DNA of 18,387 bases. It comes from an uncultured Muribaculaceae bacterium (GTDB lineage Bacteria > Bacteroidota > Bacteroidia > Bacteroidales > Muribaculaceae). Position numbers and translations under genes: made by a program. Every line of letters starts with the position of its first letter. Position 1 is the stretch's first letter. The notes under the pieces were generated by a model. It saw only the letters and a list, made by a program, of their open reading frames with translations. It did no database searches and had not been told where the DNA came from. The DNA is taken from positions 5,182-23,568 of the forward strand of contig CAJTMM010000012.1 in the NCBI GenBank assembly GCA_910577465.1. The letters run 5' to 3'. Of this stretch, positions 6,435 to 14,447 are shown one piece after another.

Positions 6435-7865
6435 ATGAAACGGAACTTAAAAATATTCATAGCATGCGCCAAAGAGCTTAAAGACCAACGCGACAAAATA
6501 AAAGCATTGGCCAATGACCTCAACGTTGAATACCGACCTCTCGGTACAAACATCGACATACGCTCCTATGAAAATTTCGGAGACCAACAAGTCATATACA
6601 ATCACTTCATTGAACACGAGGCTCATATAGTAATCCTCATATTGGACGGTCGAATCGGCATACGCACTGAGGAGGAGCTGATTCTCGCTTCAAAAAGCCT
6701 GCACAAGCACGGACATCCTGAAATAATGGTGTTTGTACGCAAAGAAAACGCCAAAGACACCGACATAGCCCACATCGAAGGATTAATGCGTGGTGCGCTC
6801 GACCGCTATTATGTAGAGTACACAGACAATACCCAACTCATAACAGCCGTCAAAGACCGGTTGCGAAAATACATATCACGACCACAAAAAAAACGCACCG
6901 CCATTATAAAAGATACCGTTAGACGGAATAGGCTGTGGATATTATCAACAGCACTTCTACTGACCATATTGGCAACCGCATGCCTGTATTTCCTCAACAG
7001 GCATAAAGCCCCATTGTTAGTCTTCGGGGGAGGGTCTACAGCCCAGTTCATTGAAACCAGACTCGGATGCGAAATGTCAGCATTAGGCGACGTTTACTAT
7101 GTCAGGATGCCCAGTAAAAACGCATGGTCAATAATAAAAGACGAACTCGCCCACACCACACGAAGCGACAAATACACACCCATCTGCATATCCGCTGCAC
7201 AAGCTGCCGAAACAGACTTTTCAAGTGCAGGGCTAAAAGACAAGAAACGTCCGGCCACAGTGGTATCAGTCCCACTTGGTCACGACATCCTCACAGTATA
7301 CCTCCGTAACGTTCCGGAACTCACGTCTTCACTCTCGCATCTATCCGACCACAATCCACACATAACAACAAGCGAACTATACACACTGCTCACAAAACAC
7401 AACTCATCCATAAACCTGTTCACCACTTCATCCGAAAGCGGAACATTCGATAAATACTCCCGCTCACTCTGCCAAATTGACAGCACCATATCGCTAAAAG
7501 ACCTGAGTAGCGGTCAATTCTTCGATAACACCGACCTCGTGACAATAAACGACAACGGACGGCCTTACATACTCCTTGGTGCCGGTGACTACAAAGTGGA
7601 ATCATTAAACGATGACATATCCTCCGGCAAATGCTTGTTGCTACCGCTCATCGACAACTCCGGACAAACTATCACAAAACCTCACTTCATGTACCTTATA
7701 GCCTACCCGACCGAAAAAGAAGATGAGCGACAGATTGCACAAAATGTGGCAGAATTCCTGAAACGTCTCAACTTAGATACACACAAAAAGATCCGTGATA
7801 CCCGCATACGGGTACGAGATACCCGCGTGCTCATACCATTAGACTCTTTGGAGGAATGGCATTAA
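6435..7865 (+). CDS. membrane protein: TIR/DUF4062-like domain, one TM helix, PstS-like binding domain
   Basis: I do not know a named family with this architecture. Residues 1-147 look like a TIR/DUF4062-type effector fold: the first strand and helix KIFIACAKELKDQRDKI (6-22), then HIVILILDGRIG (64-75) followed by RTEEELILA (77-85), the G-x-x-E-x-E-type helix of STAND-associated TIR-like domains, and IMVFVRKE (97-104). One membrane helix spans about 167-187, preceded by RRNR, so the N-terminus should be cytosolic. Residues 193-447 resemble a periplasmic phosphate-binding protein: a glycine-rich loop FGGGSTA (197-203), SESGTFDKY (333-341) like the PstS SGT anion loop, and a late AYPTEKEDERQIAQNVAEFLK. 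A basic tail carries a repeated RDTR. The gene follows glgB by 39 bases, and its composition is more AT-rich than glgB. Function unproven; the domain calls are pattern matches. Confidence 0.7.
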   Translation: MKRNLKIFIACAKELKDQRDKIKALANDLNVEYRPLGTNIDIRSYENFGDQQVIYNHFIEHEAHIVILILDGRIGIRTEEELILASKSLHKHGHPEIMVFVRKENAKDTDIAHIEGLMRGALDRYYVEYTDNTQLITAVKDRLRKYISRPQKKRTAIIKDTVRRNRLWILSTALLLTILATACLYFLNRHKAPLLVFGGGSTAQFIETRLGCEMSALGDVYYVRMPSKNAWSIIKDELAHTTRSDKYTPICISAAQAAETDFSSAGLKDKKRPATVVSVPLGHDILTVYLRNVPELTSSLSHLSDHNPHITTSELYTLLTKHNSSINLFTTSSESGTFDKYSRSLCQIDSTISLKDLSSGQFFDNTDLVTINDNGRPYILLGAGDYKVESLNDDISSGKCLLLPLIDNSGQTITKPHFMYLIAYPTEKEDERQIAQNVAEFLKRLNLDTHKKIRDTRIRVRDTRVLIPLDSLEEWH

Positions 7866-7953
7866 CCAACTGCCATAAGATTAAACCTGGGACTAAACAA
7901 ACCCTAAATCCACAAAAATGGTGCAATTATTAGGAAAACCTGATTTTTTCATC

Positions 7954-7961
7954 TAATTTTG
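7954..7961 (+). promoter_or_regulatory. -7 box of the psd-pssA operon
   Basis: TAATTTTG matches TAnnTTTG exactly, 27 bases before the psd ATG, in a 123-base AT-rich gap after the preceding gene. No clear -33 element is present. The gap also contains a weak AGG-aaaa-CCT hairpin before a T run (7932-7949), too small to call as a terminator. Confidence 0.55.
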
Positions 7962-7988
7962 TAAATTGGAAATTTAATATGCGCCACC

Positions 7989-8672
7989 ATGAAAGTGAAG
8001 ATACATAGAGAAGGCACCAACATATTGATAATACTGCTGTGCATGCTCGCGGTAGTCAATGTGCCCGCATGGATGTTTATCCGTCCGGTGGCTATACCCA
8101 TCGTATTCTCATCCCTGTCAGCCATAATATTCCTGCTGGTACTTAACTTCTTCCGTTCACCGCGCCGTCACTTCCACGGCAATCGCGACCGTGTAGTCGT
8201 ATCGTCGGTCGACGGTCAGGTAGTAGCCTTGGAGGAGACCTACGAGAGTGAATATCTGCACCAACGCGTCATTCAGCTGTCAGTATTCATGACCGTGCTC
8301 AACGTTCATGCCAACTGGTTTCCCGTCGACGGCAAAGTACTCAAAGTCAAGCACCACTCAGGGCGGTTCATGGCAGCATACCTGCCGAAATCAAGTACTG
8401 AGAATGAACGCAGCACCGTGGTAATACGTGCTACCAACGGACAGGAGATACTTGTGCGGCAGATAGCCGGAGCCGTGGCACGACGCATCGTCACATACGC
8501 CGAGCCGGGCGAACGAGCCGACATCGAGCAGCACATGGGATTCATCAAATTCGGTTCGCGAGTCGACATCTATCTGCCGCTTGGCACTGAAGTGTTCGTA
8601 AAAATCGGTGACAAGACCGTGGGAGGTATCACCGAAGTAGCCCGACTTGCCGACACCGGAATAAACGAATAA
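7989..8672 (+). CDS. psd: phosphatidylserine decarboxylase proenzyme (short form)
   Basis: Psd converts phosphatidylserine to phosphatidylethanolamine at the inner membrane. This 227-residue protein is the short form common in Bacteroidota. Two hydrophobic segments (about 11-29 and 33-53) anchor the N-terminus. The self-cleavage site is in HMGFIKFGSRVDIYLP, where Gly189-Ser190 splits to give a beta chain and a small alpha chain with an N-terminal pyruvoyl group. The family's Asp and His are in SSVDGQVV (Asp75) and NVHANW (His107), consistent with the Asp-His-Ser self-cleavage triad. The start at 7989 follows a -7 box. pssA, which makes its substrate, begins 31 bases after its stop, so the two enzymes of the pathway are encoded in reverse order in one operon. 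Confidence 0.95.
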   Translation: MKVKIHREGTNILIILLCMLAVVNVPAWMFIRPVAIPIVFSSLSAIIFLLVLNFFRSPRRHFHGNRDRVVVSSVDGQVVALEETYESEYLHQRVIQLSVFMTVLNVHANWFPVDGKVLKVKHHSGRFMAAYLPKSSTENERSTVVIRATNGQEILVRQIAGAVARRIVTYAEPGERADIEQHMGFIKFGSRVDIYLPLGTEVFVKIGDKTVGGITEVARLADTGINE

Positions 8673-8703
8673 CAGATACCCGCATCAACCAAAACCAATT
8701 GCC

Positions 8704-9411
8704 ATGCTTACCCGCATCAAGAACAATATACCCAACACCATCACATGTCTCAACCTCCTCTCCGGAGCCGTGGCATGTATCCTTGCATTCCACTATTCCG
8801 AACAGTTAGGCGCTCTGCAAGGCTATCAATGGGCATTCATCTGCATTGGCGCGGCAACCATCTTCGACTTCTTCGACGGAGCAGCCGCCAGATTGCTTCA
8901 CGCCTATTCAGCATTAGGCAAGGAGCTTGATTCACTCGCCGACTCTGTCAGCTTCGGACTCGCCCCCGCCATGCTCATGTTCAACACCATCAATGAATAC
9001 AACGGCACCGACTTCTCCCCGTGGGCATTCATCGCGCTATTCATCCCCATCATAGGGGCATTGCGTCTCGCAAAGTTCAACATCGATGACCGGCAGACCA
9101 CATCCTTCATAGGATTGCCCATTCCGGCATGCGCCATATTCTGGATAGGCACAATAGGCTGGATCCAAAGCCACACCTACCCGGGCAACGTCGCACTCGC
9201 CGTAATCATAGTGGTGATGTCACTCATGATGGTAAGCCGCATGCGCATGTTCTCACTCAAGTTCAAGAATTTCAACTTTAAGGAGAACTTCCGCCGCTAC
9301 GCCATCCTTGCCGCAGCAATACTGTTTGTAGCCACAGAAGGCATAGCAGGATTTGCATGGACCATCCTTCTCTACATCCTCATATCGGCTGTCGGACGCA
9401 AGGACATCTGA
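8704..9411 (+). CDS. pssA: CDP-diacylglycerol--serine O-phosphatidyltransferase
   Basis: PssA joins CDP-diacylglycerol and L-serine to make phosphatidylserine and CMP, the step before Psd. The 235-residue membrane protein carries the full CDP-alcohol phosphotransferase signature DG-x2-AR-x8-G-x3-D-x3-D: Asp58-Gly59, Ala62-Arg63, Gly72, Asp76 and Asp80. These aspartates bind the metal and activate serine. The N-terminus (NNIPNTITCLNLLSG) is typical of the bacterial membrane-type PssA. Several hydrophobic helices follow to the end at GRKDI. It lies 31 bases after psd and 53 bases before the DUF4834 gene on the same strand. Confidence 0.95.
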   Translation: MLTRIKNNIPNTITCLNLLSGAVACILAFHYSEQLGALQGYQWAFICIGAATIFDFFDGAAARLLHAYSALGKELDSLADSVSFGLAPAMLMFNTINEYNGTDFSPWAFIALFIPIIGALRLAKFNIDDRQTTSFIGLPIPACAIFWIGTIGWIQSHTYPGNVALAVIIVVMSLMMVSRMRMFSLKFKNFNFKENFRRYAILAAAILFVATEGIAGFAWTILLYILISAVGRKDI

Positions 9412-9464
9412 TACTCGATGCCACACCGGCATAACACACCCACACTTATTCAACCCCTCTTCTT

Positions 9465-9806
9465 ATGCTACTATTCATATTACTACTCATAGTAATTTTT
9501 GTGCTGTGGCCCGTGATTCGCGTAGCCTACACTATATACCGGCTTCGTCGCCAGGCGCGCGAAGCGTTCCGCCAGGCGACAGGCAATGCCGACGCATACC
9601 AACAACCGCGCCGCAACAAAGCCGGATGGAGCCGCGCCGCTCAATCACATAAAAAAGTGATTGACTCCACAGAAGGCGAATACGTCGATTGGGAGGAAAT
9701 CACCGTCACAGAGACATCAACCACTACCGAAAGCACTGAGACCGGTAGCCGAACCGTCACCGAGCAACAGGTTACCGACGTCGAGTGGGAAGATATCCGC
9801 AACTGA
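9465..9806 (+). CDS. DUF4834 family small membrane protein
   Basis: This 113-residue protein has one N-terminal membrane helix (about 2-24, LLFILLLIVIFVLWPVIRVAY), then a basic stretch rich in Arg, and a polar Ser/Thr/Glu-rich tail. Two acidic motifs, EGEYVDWEEI and VTDVEWEDI, look like an internal repeat. DUF4834 is a Bacteroidota family often found next to phospholipid genes, as here; that statement is recalled knowledge. Function is unknown. Inference: a small inner-membrane protein with a cytosolic tail, perhaps a partner of the phospholipid enzymes. The next gene starts 20 bases after its stop. Confidence 0.8.
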   Translation: MLLFILLLIVIFVLWPVIRVAYTIYRLRRQAREAFRQATGNADAYQQPRRNKAGWSRAAQSHKKVIDSTEGEYVDWEEITVTETSTTTESTETGSRTVTEQQVTDVEWEDIRN

Positions 9807-9826
9807 CACCCTACTCCGCAACACCA

Positions 9827-10498
9827 ATGTACTACGTAAAGGAACTTTATACTTTTTTCGACGAACTTGCCGCACACAACGACCGACAATGGTTTGCCGA
9901 CAATCGCCCGCGTTATGAGCACCTGCGCGCACTATGGCTCGAGGATATCGACCGTATGCTCGCGCACATCACCGTTTGGCAACCCGATATGGCTGGACAG
10001 ACAGCCAAATCCTGCGCATACCGCATATACCGCGACACACGTTTCTCCAACGATAAAACCCCATACAAGACCCACTTCTCCGCATCGTTCAGCCCATGGG
10101 GACGCAAAACCGACCATGCCGGATACTACCTTGAGATAGGACGCGCACGCACATACGACCAAGGACTTTATGGCGGGCTCTGGTGCGTCGAAAGCGCTAT
10201 GCTCAAGAAACTGCGCCACGCAATAGTGGACAACATCGAGGAATGGGAGGAGATTATAAACGCCCCCGACATGCTACGGCACTTCCCCGGATGGTGCAGC
10301 TCCACACTCAAGACCATACCCAAAGGGTGGGACCGCAACCATCCGCAGGCAGAATATCTGCGCATGACCAACTACGGTAAATTTCTCCCCTGCACCGACA
10401 GCTTCTACCTCGATCCTTCATGGCCCGAGAAAGCAGCCGAGATGTTCCATGTACTAAAACCGTTCGTTGACTTCCTCAACTACTCCATTGACGAGTAG
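9827..10498 (+). CDS. DUF2461 family protein
   Basis: From ATG 9827 this is a 223-residue protein of the DUF2461 (TIGR02453) family. Its signature blocks are WFADNRPRYEHLR (about 22-34) and the highly conserved arginine/lysine block CAYRIYRDTRFSNDKTPYKTH (63-83). GYYLEIG and GGLWCVES-like strands follow. The frame is open back to a GTG at 9785 inside the DUF4834 gene, but family members begin with the helix around YVKELYTFFDEL, so 9827 is preferred. No signal peptide or membrane helix is seen, so it is probably cytosolic. The biochemical role is unknown. It is probably the last gene of the psd operon and converges with the T9SS-tail gene ending at 10543, with only 44 bases between. Confidence 0.88.
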   Translation: MYYVKELYTFFDELAAHNDRQWFADNRPRYEHLRALWLEDIDRMLAHITVWQPDMAGQTAKSCAYRIYRDTRFSNDKTPYKTHFSASFSPWGRKTDHAGYYLEIGRARTYDQGLYGGLWCVESAMLKKLRHAIVDNIEEWEEIINAPDMLRHFPGWCSSTLKTIPKGWDRNHPQAEYLRMTNYGKFLPCTDSFYLDPSWPEKAAEMFHVLKPFVDFLNYSIDE

Positions 10499-10542
10499 CC
10501 GCAGTCCGGCACTTGCACTACCACCGTGCACGCGCCGCCATA

Positions 10543-11556
10543 TCAGCGCACCATCACCTTACGTACGGTATCTCCCACACGCAGCATATATAGCCCACGC
10601 GCATACGGTCCGAACTCATCGGCAACGCCCTCATAAACCGGCACGCCCGACACATTATACAAACCCTTACGTACACCCTCCGCTCCGGAAACGTTAACCA
10701 CACCTCCATTGACTGACACATTCACACCGTCATTGTCAGATTCGATGCCCGATATAGCCGAAGTCCCGGGAATAGTCACACGTATGCTTGGCTCTGTACC
10801 GGTGATATCAATCTTAACATGGCACATCATACCCGGAGCAAGGACATTGCCAGATGTGGCATCCTGACTGTAACCGAGATTCACCGTACTGTTTTCAGTA
10901 TACGCAAGACTCAAAGGCACATCATTGGAAAGCATATTTGCGGAAGCCGATGCAGGACCGAATATGAACATCGACATATCATATCTCGGCTCATACGAAA
11001 CCCTGAACGACGACGGCAAAGTCACATCCGATTCATACACGCCGGCACTTCCCGGCACCTCCACATTTGCAGTCTGGCTCGACACCAAAAACATCGATTT
11101 AGGATACTCCACCGCACCCACATTTTCCGATGGTATGAGTTTAAACACATGATAGCCCATTCCCGATTGTTTTCGGTCCAGAAACACCACATCATACTTA
11201 CCCGGGGCAACGTCTATCAATCCGTTGGAATCCATGGTTATACTCAATGGATTGTACCATGACACTATCGCCGGCGTCACAGCCCACTCAGGCATCGAAT
11301 ACAGACTATACACCGACGATGAGCTGCTTGATTCGCCCAAGAACACAAAACCATACTCTATATCCACATCTTTCGCCTCATACATCCCCGTACCGGTCTC
11401 CGTCATGGGTATTTTATCTAAATAATCATCACCCGACATAGTAAACGTCCCGTCGGAATTGGCAGTAAGCACATAAGGAGGATTGGCGGCATTCACATTC
11501 ATTCCGCATACCACAGCAATAGAGATAATCACTGGCACAAAAATATCGTGTTTCAT
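10543..11556 (-). CDS. secreted protein with T9SS type-A-like C-terminal tail
   Basis: The 337-residue product starts with a signal peptide (MKHDIFVPVIISIAVVCGMN, likely cut at VNA-ANPP). The middle part is beta-rich with Ser, Tyr and Asp/Asn turns and includes a poly-serine stretch (ESSSSSSVYS) but no recognisable enzyme motif. The last 70 residues resemble a T9SS type-A sorting domain: SAISGIESD, GLYNVSGVPVYEG and finally ARGLYMLRVGDTVRKVMVR, the typical G-x-Y-x-x-R-V...K-V-x-V-R ending. The protein is therefore likely moved across the outer membrane by type IX secretion and anchored or released. Ligand and function are unknown; the repeated FTMSGDDYL-like turns could suit carbohydrate or adhesion roles, but this is speculation. 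It is divergent from mutS. Confidence 0.75.
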   Translation of the reverse strand: MKHDIFVPVIISIAVVCGMNVNAANPPYVLTANSDGTFTMSGDDYLDKIPMTETGTGMYEAKDVDIEYGFVFLGESSSSSSVYSLYSMPEWAVTPAIVSWYNPLSITMDSNGLIDVAPGKYDVVFLDRKQSGMGYHVFKLIPSENVGAVEYPKSMFLVSSQTANVEVPGSAGVYESDVTLPSSFRVSYEPRYDMSMFIFGPASASANMLSNDVPLSLAYTENSTVNLGYSQDATSGNVLAPGMMCHVKIDITGTEPSIRVTIPGTSAISGIESDNDGVNVSVNGGVVNVSGAEGVRKGLYNVSGVPVYEGVADEFGPYARGLYMLRVGDTVRKVMVR

Positions 11557-11702
11557 AGTAACAGTATGTTTTATATTAACAATCTATTTTTTAGTCCACG
11601 CATCGATAGTTGATCACGTTTAAATACTAACGGCTCCCTATCCTACAATGTTCGGCGAATAATGCATGCCCGGACTATCATTCGGCAAAAAACATATCGG
11701 AA

Positions 11703-11733
11703 TTGCGCGATTGTGGATTTATTGCTACCTTTA
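11703..11733 (+). promoter_or_regulatory. mutS promoter
   Basis: A TTG -33 element (11703-11705) is separated by 20 bases from TACCTTTA (11726-11733), one base off the TAnnTTTG consensus. The spacing equals that of the tRNA-Leu promoter. It lies 25 bases before the ATG at 11758 and inside the longer open frame that starts at 11662, so it decides the start codon. Confidence 0.6.
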
Positions 11734-11757
11734 CGCTATAAATCACACACGGAATTT

Positions 11758-14406
11758 ATGGCAAAGAAAGTAGTGGAGACACCGCTCATGAAGCAATACT
11801 TCGAGATGAAGCAAAAGCATCCCGACGCAGTGCTGTTGTTTCGTGTGGGCGATTTCTACGAAACATTTTGCGACGATGCTATTACATCATCCGAGATTCT
11901 GGGAATCACGCTCACACGTCGCGCCAATGGCAGCGCGCAGTCAGTGGAACTCGCAGGATTTCCGCACCATGCGCTCGACACGTATCTGCCTAAACTTGTG
12001 CGTGCCGGAAAGCGAGTGGCTATATGCGAACAGCTTGAGGACCCGAAGCTCACCAAAAAACTTGTCAAGCGGGGCATCACCGAACTCGTCACACCCGGTG
12101 TGAGCATCAACGATAACATACTGGACCACCGCGAGAACAATTTCGTGGCAGCACTCCATATCACTCCGCGTCAATGGGGCATTGCCTTTCTCGACATCTC
12201 CACCGGCGAATTTCTCACCGCCGAAGGCGCCATCGATTACATCGAGAAGCTTCTTGCCAAATTCGCGCCTAAGGAAGTGCTGGTCGAGCGCGGACACCGT
12301 CGCGATCTGGAGGAGAATATAGCGGCACGGTACCTTACATTCGAACTCGACGACTGGATATTCACCGAACCCACCGCGCGCGAACGCCTGATGAAACAAT
12401 TCCAGACCGGCTCGCTCAAGGGATTCGGGGTCCATAAGATGACATCTGCCATCATCGCTTCGGGTGCCATCCTGCACTACCTCGACATTACCAATCACAC
12501 CCACACATCCCACATAGCGGCACTCGCACGCATCGAAGAGGACCGTTATGTACGTCTCGACAGCTTCACCGTACGCAACCTCGAGCTTATCGACTGCATG
12601 TCCGACGAAGGCAAGAGTCTGCTCGACATCATCGACCGCACCGTGAGTCCCATGGGTGCCCGCATGATGCGTCGATGGCTTCTGTTCCCGCTCAAGGATG
12701 TGGCGGCTATCAACAGCAGGCTCGATGTCGTGGAATATTTCTTCCGCGACCCCGACGCACGCCAGTCGCTAAAATCTTCACTCGAGCAGATTGGCGACCT
12801 CGAACGACTTATATCCAAAGTCGCCGTGGCACGTGTATCGCCACGCGAACTCGTACAACTGCGTCAGGCGCTCACCGCCGTGGCACCCATCAAAGATATT
12901 TGCACCGCAGCCGCTGATGGCACACTGCAAGCCATAGGCGAGCAACTCAACCCATGCTTCGGCATACGCGACCGCATAGCCCGTGAAATCGTCGACGATG
13001 CTCCCGCGGCATTGAATCGTGGCACAGTCATACGCCAGGGTGTCGACGAGGAACTCGACCAGCTACGCGACATAGCATACCGCGGCAAGGATTACCTCAT
13101 GCAGATACAAGCGCGCGAAATCGCGGCAACCGGAATCTCAAGTCTCAAAATAGGCTACAACAACGTATTCGGATATTACATCGAGGTCACCAACACACAC
13201 AAAGACAAGGTTCCATCCGAGTGGATACGCAAGCAGACACTCGTCAATGCCGAACGCTACATCACGCAGGAACTCAAGGAGTATGAAGAGAAGATACTCG
13301 GCGCGCAAGAAAAGATTGCCGTTATCGAGACCCGCATCTACAACGAGCTCGTGGCTGCCGTGGCACAATACACACACGCCATACAGCTCAATGCATCGTT
13401 GTTGGCACGGCTCGACTGCCTGTCGGCATTCACGCGGGTATCCATCGAGAACAAATACAATCGTCCGGTAGTCGACGACTCTCTCGAACTCGAGATAATC
13501 GAAGGACGCCACCCCGTAATCGAGCGCGAACTGCCACCCGGCGAGCCATACATATCCAACTCCGTACATCTCTCCAACTCCGGCACACAGATTATGATGA
13601 TTACCGGCCCCAACATGTCCGGTAAGTCGGCTCTGCTCCGCCAGACCGCCCTCAACGTGCTCATGGCGCAGATAGGTTGTTTCGTGGCTGCCGAAAGCGC
13701 GCACATAGGCGTTGTCGATAAAATCTTTACTCGTGTGGGTGCAAGCGACAACATTTCGCACGGTGAATCCACATTTATGGTCGAGATGAACGAAGCCGCA
13801 TCCATCCTCAATAACATGAGCCAACGCTCACTCATACTATTCGACGAACTCGGTCGCGGCACATCCACCTACGACGGTATATCCATCGCTTGGGCAATCG
13901 TGGAACACATACACGACTACGGCACAGCCCATCCAAAGACACTTTTCGCCACACACTACCACGAGCTCAATGAGATGGAATCGGACTTCGCCCGTGTGGC
14001 AAATTATAATGTCTCCGTCAAGGAACTCGGCGGCAAAGTAGTGTTCCTGCGCAAACTGGCAAAGGGTGGTAGCGAGCATAGCTTCGGTATACATGTGGCA
14101 AAACTCGCAGGTATGCCGCAACCGATAGTGCGCCGCGCCGACGAAGTGTTGCATCAGCTCGAAACCACCTACCGGGGTGCCGACAACGCCAATACCCACC
14201 AATCAGCCACCGGCACTAAAACCGTCAAAGGCAGCAACTCCAATACGGAAGCCGGAATGCAACTGTCATTCTTTCAGCTCGACGACCCTGTGCTCTCGCA
14301 GATTCGCGATGAGATACTCAATGCCGACATCAACAATCTCACTCCCATGGCGGCACTCAACAAGCTCCATGAGATAAAAAAAATACTCACGGGCAAAGAC
14401 TCGTAA
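11758..14406 (+). CDS. mutS: DNA mismatch repair protein MutS
   Basis: MutS recognises base mismatches and small loops and starts repair with MutL. The start at ATG 11758 (882 residues) fits the family: it places the mismatch-reading Phe-x-Glu at Phe33 and Glu35 (VGDFYETF), close to Phe36/Glu38 of Escherichia coli. The frame extends to 11662 but a promoter lies within that extension. The ATPase has Walker A GPNMSGKS at 617-624, Walker B LILFDELGRGTS with Asp696/Glu697, and FATHYHEL. The domain order (mismatch binding, connector, lever, clamp, ATPase with helix-turn-helix end) is complete. The C-terminal end LTPMAALNKLHEIKK is typical. An aminotransferase gene follows after 41 bases. No disruption is seen, so the strain should be mismatch-repair proficient with respect to MutS. 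Confidence 0.97.
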   Translation: MAKKVVETPLMKQYFEMKQKHPDAVLLFRVGDFYETFCDDAITSSEILGITLTRRANGSAQSVELAGFPHHALDTYLPKLVRAGKRVAICEQLEDPKLTKKLVKRGITELVTPGVSINDNILDHRENNFVAALHITPRQWGIAFLDISTGEFLTAEGAIDYIEKLLAKFAPKEVLVERGHRRDLEENIAARYLTFELDDWIFTEPTARERLMKQFQTGSLKGFGVHKMTSAIIASGAILHYLDITNHTHTSHIAALARIEEDRYVRLDSFTVRNLELIDCMSDEGKSLLDIIDRTVSPMGARMMRRWLLFPLKDVAAINSRLDVVEYFFRDPDARQSLKSSLEQIGDLERLISKVAVARVSPRELVQLRQALTAVAPIKDICTAAADGTLQAIGEQLNPCFGIRDRIAREIVDDAPAALNRGTVIRQGVDEELDQLRDIAYRGKDYLMQIQAREIAATGISSLKIGYNNVFGYYIEVTNTHKDKVPSEWIRKQTLVNAERYITQELKEYEEKILGAQEKIAVIETRIYNELVAAVAQYTHAIQLNASLLARLDCLSAFTRVSIENKYNRPVVDDSLELEIIEGRHPVIERELPPGEPYISNSVHLSNSGTQIMMITGPNMSGKSALLRQTALNVLMAQIGCFVAAESAHIGVVDKIFTRVGASDNISHGESTFMVEMNEAASILNNMSQRSLILFDELGRGTSTYDGISIAWAIVEHIHDYGTAHPKTLFATHYHELNEMESDFARVANYNVSVKELGGKVVFLRKLAKGGSEHSFGIHVAKLAGMPQPIVRRADEVLHQLETTYRGADNANTHQSATGTKTVKGSNSNTEAGMQLSFFQLDDPVLSQIRDEILNADINNLTPMAALNKLHEIKKILTGKDS

Positions 14407-14447
14407 CAACCATAATCGTACGAAACACTCTCATTCAATATATAGCT

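Noticed and set aside
6625..7865. Ordinary phosphate transporter component (PstS)
   Set aside because: The protein lacks an N-terminal signal peptide, has a cytosolic domain before its membrane helix, and no pstCAB genes are nearby.
9785..9826. GTG start that would lengthen the DUF2461 protein by 14 residues
   Set aside because: It lies within the DUF4834 gene and the extension has no family likeness; ATG 9827 fits the family start.
10499..10542. Terminator between the DUF2461 gene and the T9SS-tail gene
   Set aside because: Only a 4-bp GCAC/GTGC pairing with no T-tract is seen.
13138..13824. 228-residue open frame on the minus strand inside mutS
   Set aside because: It is fully antisense to conserved MutS ATPase coding sequence, has no promoter or known domain, and is explained by the codon bias of mutS.
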